Origin: Candidatus Solincola jinzensis
GTDB lineage: Bacteria > Actinomycetota > Geothermincolia > Geothermincolales > RBG-13-55-18
Assembly (NCBI GenBank): GCA_015711875.1
Contig: JACVJG010000158.1
Span: forward strand, 1-6,885
Length of the DNA stretch: 6,885 nt
Direction: 5' to 3'
In this document: positions 5,049 through 6,885 of the stretch, piece by piece
Position numbering within the stretch: the stretch's first letter is position 1
How the letters are laid out: each line of letters starts with the position of its first letter
Program-made: the position numbers and the translations under genes
The notes under the pieces: generated by a model
Seen by the model: only the letters and a program-made list of their open reading frames with translations
Databases searched by the model: none
Told to the model about the DNA's origin: nothing

Positions 5049-6368
5049 ATGGACTGGGAGAGGACGGGAAACGAGGCGCTAGCGGCCCTCGCGGAGTACC
5101 TGCGTATCGACACCTCCAACCCGCCGGGCAACGAGGCGGCGGGAGCGGAGTTCCTGGGCGATGTCCTGAGGCAGGAAGGCCTTACCTTCGAGCTTTTCGA
5201 AACCGCGCCGGGAAGGTCTTCTTTGCTGGCGCGCCTGGAGGGGTGCGGCGAGGGAAAACCCCTTCTCTTCCTCAACCACATCGACGTCGTCCCCGCCGAT
5301 CCCCAGGGCTGGTCTTTTCACCCCTTCTCCGGCGAGGAGGCGGACGGCTATCTGTGGGGCAGGGGCGCGCTGGATATGAAGGGGATGGGGATCATGGAGC
5401 TCTTCGCCTTCATCGCCGTCGCCCGGGAGGGCCTGGCTCTGAAACGAGACCTCGTCTTCCTCGCCGTCGCCGACGAGGAGGCCGGCGGCTATTCCGGCGC
5501 CAGGGCCTTGCTGGAGGAGCGCCCCGAGGAGCTGGAAGCGGGTGTGGTGATAAACGAGGGTGGTTACGCCACCACCGACCTGGTCCCGGGCCGGCCCTTT
5601 TTCATGGTCGCCAGCGCGGAAAAGTACGGCTACTGGCTGCGCCTGCTGCGACGGGGCGTGGGCGGGCACGGTTCCATGCCCACCGGCCAGGGTGCCCTGG
5701 AGCGCATGATCCCCGCCTTGGCGCGGCTACTGGAGAAAAAGCGCCCCATGCGCATAAACCCCACCATGCAGGCCTTCTTCTCCCGCCTCGCGGAGCACTG
5801 GGATATATTGGCACCCTTCAGAGAGGACGGCGACGTCGGGACCCTGGCCCGCCTCATCGAGGAGAACAACCTCGCGGCCCTGCCCGCTTTGAACGCGGTC
5901 CTGCGCGACACCCTCAGCCTGAACATGCTCAACGCCGGGGTGAAGATAAACGTCATCCCCGACCGGGCGGAGGCTTTCCTGGACTGCAGGCTGCTCCCGG
6001 AGACGGAAGGGGGTGAGTTCCTGTCCTTCGTTGAAGACGCGCTCGCCGACCCGGAGATGGAAGTGGACGTGTTCATGGACATGGAGCGAGCGCCGGCATC
6101 GCCTCACCAGGGCCCCTATTTCGAGGCCATAGCGCAGACGGTGAGCCGCAATTACCCCGACGCGATAGTCAGCCCCTTTATGCTTTCCGGCCTCTCGGAT
6201 TCACGCTTTTTCCGCGCCCGCGGCGTCCCCTGCTACGGCATCATCCCAGCACACATAGGCCTCTCCGACCTTTCCCGCATCCACGGCGTGGACGAGAGGA
6301 TCGCGGTACAGGACGTAAAGGACGGGGTGAGGTTCCTCTTCGACCTCGCCGCCGCCCTCTGCACATGA
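5049..6368 (+). CDS. M20/M25/M40-family zinc metallopeptidase (carboxypeptidase or deacylase type)
   Basis: 439 residues, normal for the ArgE/DapE/CPG2-type family. Dinuclear-zinc residues are all present: H77 in NHIDVVP (with D79), bridging D109 in GRGALDMKG, catalytic base E143 and ligand E144 in DEEAGG, the acidic ligand E170 in INEGG, and H412 in IHGVDERI. The dimerisation domain (about residues 190-300) carries H207 in GGHGSMP, which reaches into the partner active site in related enzymes. Family members hydrolyse terminal peptide or acyl-amide bonds; the substrate is not readable. There is no signal peptide, so it is cytoplasmic. Start ATG 5049 follows GAGGGAGGGGAGC. The gene is divergent from the thiolase operon, so a functional link to it is not implied. 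Its TGA at 6366-6368 sits 2 nt from the inverted-repeat element. The sequence appears intact and active. Confidence 0.92.
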   Translation: MDWERTGNEALAALAEYLRIDTSNPPGNEAAGAEFLGDVLRQEGLTFELFETAPGRSSLLARLEGCGEGKPLLFLNHIDVVPADPQGWSFHPFSGEEADGYLWGRGALDMKGMGIMELFAFIAVAREGLALKRDLVFLAVADEEAGGYSGARALLEERPEELEAGVVINEGGYATTDLVPGRPFFMVASAEKYGYWLRLLRRGVGGHGSMPTGQGALERMIPALARLLEKKRPMRINPTMQAFFSRLAEHWDILAPFREDGDVGTLARLIEENNLAALPALNAVLRDTLSLNMLNAGVKINVIPDRAEAFLDCRLLPETEGGEFLSFVEDALADPEMEVDVFMDMERAPASPHQGPYFEAIAQTVSRNYPDAIVSPFMLSGLSDSRFFRARGVPCYGIIPAHIGLSDLSRIHGVDERIAVQDVKDGVRFLFDLAAALCT

Positions 6369-6370
6369 AT

Positions 6371-6487
6371 GGGGTCAGGTCTTGAAGCTTGAACATACCC
6401 CACAATGTGAAATATCGAACGGCCGGCAGCCACACAGGGTATATTTCCATAATATGGTTAAGAGATCGATATTCAAGACCTGACCCC
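6371..6487. mobile_element. Small non-autonomous inverted-repeat element (MITE-like, 117 bp)
   Basis: The left end GGGGTCAGGTCTTGAA (6371-6386) and right end TTCAAGACCTGACCCC (6472-6487) are perfect 16-bp inverted repeats. The interior is A/T-richer than the genes and has nested pairs: GAAATAT (6409-6415) with ATATTTC (6441-6447), ATACCC (6395-6400) with GGGTAT (6438-6443), and ATATCGA (6412-6418) with TCGATAT (6466-6472). No coding sequence is present. From memory, ends beginning GGGGTCAGGTCTTG accompany IS200-like/REP-associated (Y1) transposases in many bacteria, which would mobilise this element in trans; this cannot be confirmed here. The element fills the gap between two convergent stop codons and probably acts as a bidirectional terminator. 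Confidence 0.75.
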
Positions 6488-6488
6488 G

Positions 6489-6885
6489 TCATTGCAGGGC
6501 GACCATCTCGTGCAGGGTGGCGCCGCGCTCCTCGAAGCTCCGCCCCTCGTGCTGGACGCGCAGGGTGAAGTCGGACTCGAAGCGGAACCAGCCCGGCCGC
6601 ATGAAGCGGTTGACCAGCCAGCGCACCGCGGGGTTGAGGATGACGGGGTGGCCCATCTCCTTCAAGAGGTCGTTGCAGTCGATGATCCTCTTCACGTCCA
6701 GGCGCAGGAAGACCTGGCCGGGGATCTCCAGCTCCAGCCACGCCGGGTAGGTGCGGTTGGCCTTGCGGTTGAAGACCGCCTCGCCTTCCCTCAACTCCAT
6801 CTCGCCCGAGCTCACGATGACCTTGTCCCTGTAGGCGAGCATGAGCGGCTTGGAGGCCACGTTGCCGAAGCGCTTCTGGGTGCGC
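6489..6885 (-). CDS. C-terminal part of a beta-rich protein, possibly lipocalin-like (AttH/CrtC-type)
   Basis: The frame is open from the right edge to a TGA at 6489-6491, giving 131 visible residues; the N-terminus lies outside the window. The sequence is rich in alternating hydrophobic strands (KVIVSSGEMEL, AWLELEIPGQVFLRLDV, FRFESDFTLRV) and ends RGATLHEMVALQ. There are no visible signal, membrane or catalytic motifs. The strand pattern and the YPAWLELEIP region are reminiscent of lipocalin-like hydroxyneurosporene-hydratase/AttH proteins, but I do not recognise it firmly. A GTG at 6860 is an internal codon, because the frame continues upstream through TQKRFGN. The stop lies 1 nt from the inverted-repeat element, so the native C-terminus could have been altered by that insertion. 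Confidence 0.6.
   Translation of the reverse strand, partial: RTQKRFGNVASKPLMLAYRDKVIVSSGEMELREGEAVFNRKANRTYPAWLELEIPGQVFLRLDVKRIIDCNDLLKEMGHPVILNPAVRWLVNRFMRPGWFRFESDFTLRVQHEGRSFEERGATLHEMVALQ

Noticed and set aside
6371..6487. Ordinary rho-independent terminator
   Set aside because: The arms are separated by 85 nt and match to 16 perfect bases with a recognisable element end, so a mobile element is the better primary call, although it may also terminate transcription.

Overview
The window is GC-rich, densely coded bacterial DNA with strong Shine-Dalgarno sites about 7 nt upstream of start codons and short gaps within one operon. The protein families (a geranylgeranyl-reductase-like flavoenzyme, SCP2-type thiolase homologues with DUF35 partners, an M20 peptidase) suit an uncultured high-GC anaerobe, perhaps an actinobacterial or deltaproteobacterial lineage. 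The sequence alone does not fix the taxonomy.

Layout. (1) 1-930 (+) is the 3' part of a geranylgeranyl-reductase-family FAD oxidoreductase. (2) 931-1301 is a convergent intergenic space with a run of four perfect stem-loops at 1094-1228. (3) 4607-1302 (-) is a tight four-gene operon, in transcription order: DUF35-A, thiolase-like A, thiolase-like B (frameshifted here), DUF35-B. The gaps are 12, 1 and 4 nt. (4) 4608-5048 is a divergent regulatory/repeat region. It holds a leader hairpin, a 14-bp dyad, three tandem 21-bp repeats, two competing hairpins, and a TTGACA box inside a stretch that resembles the end of the mobile element found further right. (5) 5049-6368 (+) is an M20-family metallopeptidase with all expected metal-binding and catalytic residues. 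(6) 6371-6487 is a small non-autonomous element with perfect 16-bp terminal inverted repeats that almost exactly fills the next convergent gap. (7) 6489-6885 (-) is the C-terminal part of a beta-rich protein that runs off the window.

How the genes work together. DUF35 zinc-ribbon/OB-fold proteins are known partners of thiolase-fold enzymes: BbsA/BbsB in anaerobic toluene degradation, ChsH2/Ltp2 in steroid side-chain cleavage, and the archaeal acetoacetyl-CoA thiolase/HMG-CoA synthase complex. The operon therefore probably encodes one or two DUF35-thiolase complexes acting on CoA thioesters. Both thiolase-like proteins lack the nucleophilic cysteine of true thiolases and have Asn where the GHP histidine should be. 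Classical thiolysis is therefore unlikely, and an Ltp2-like retro-aldol or other C-C chemistry is a plausible inference. The most notable points are this mirrored, cysteine-less operon and the mobile-element and repeat debris in the three intergenic spaces.
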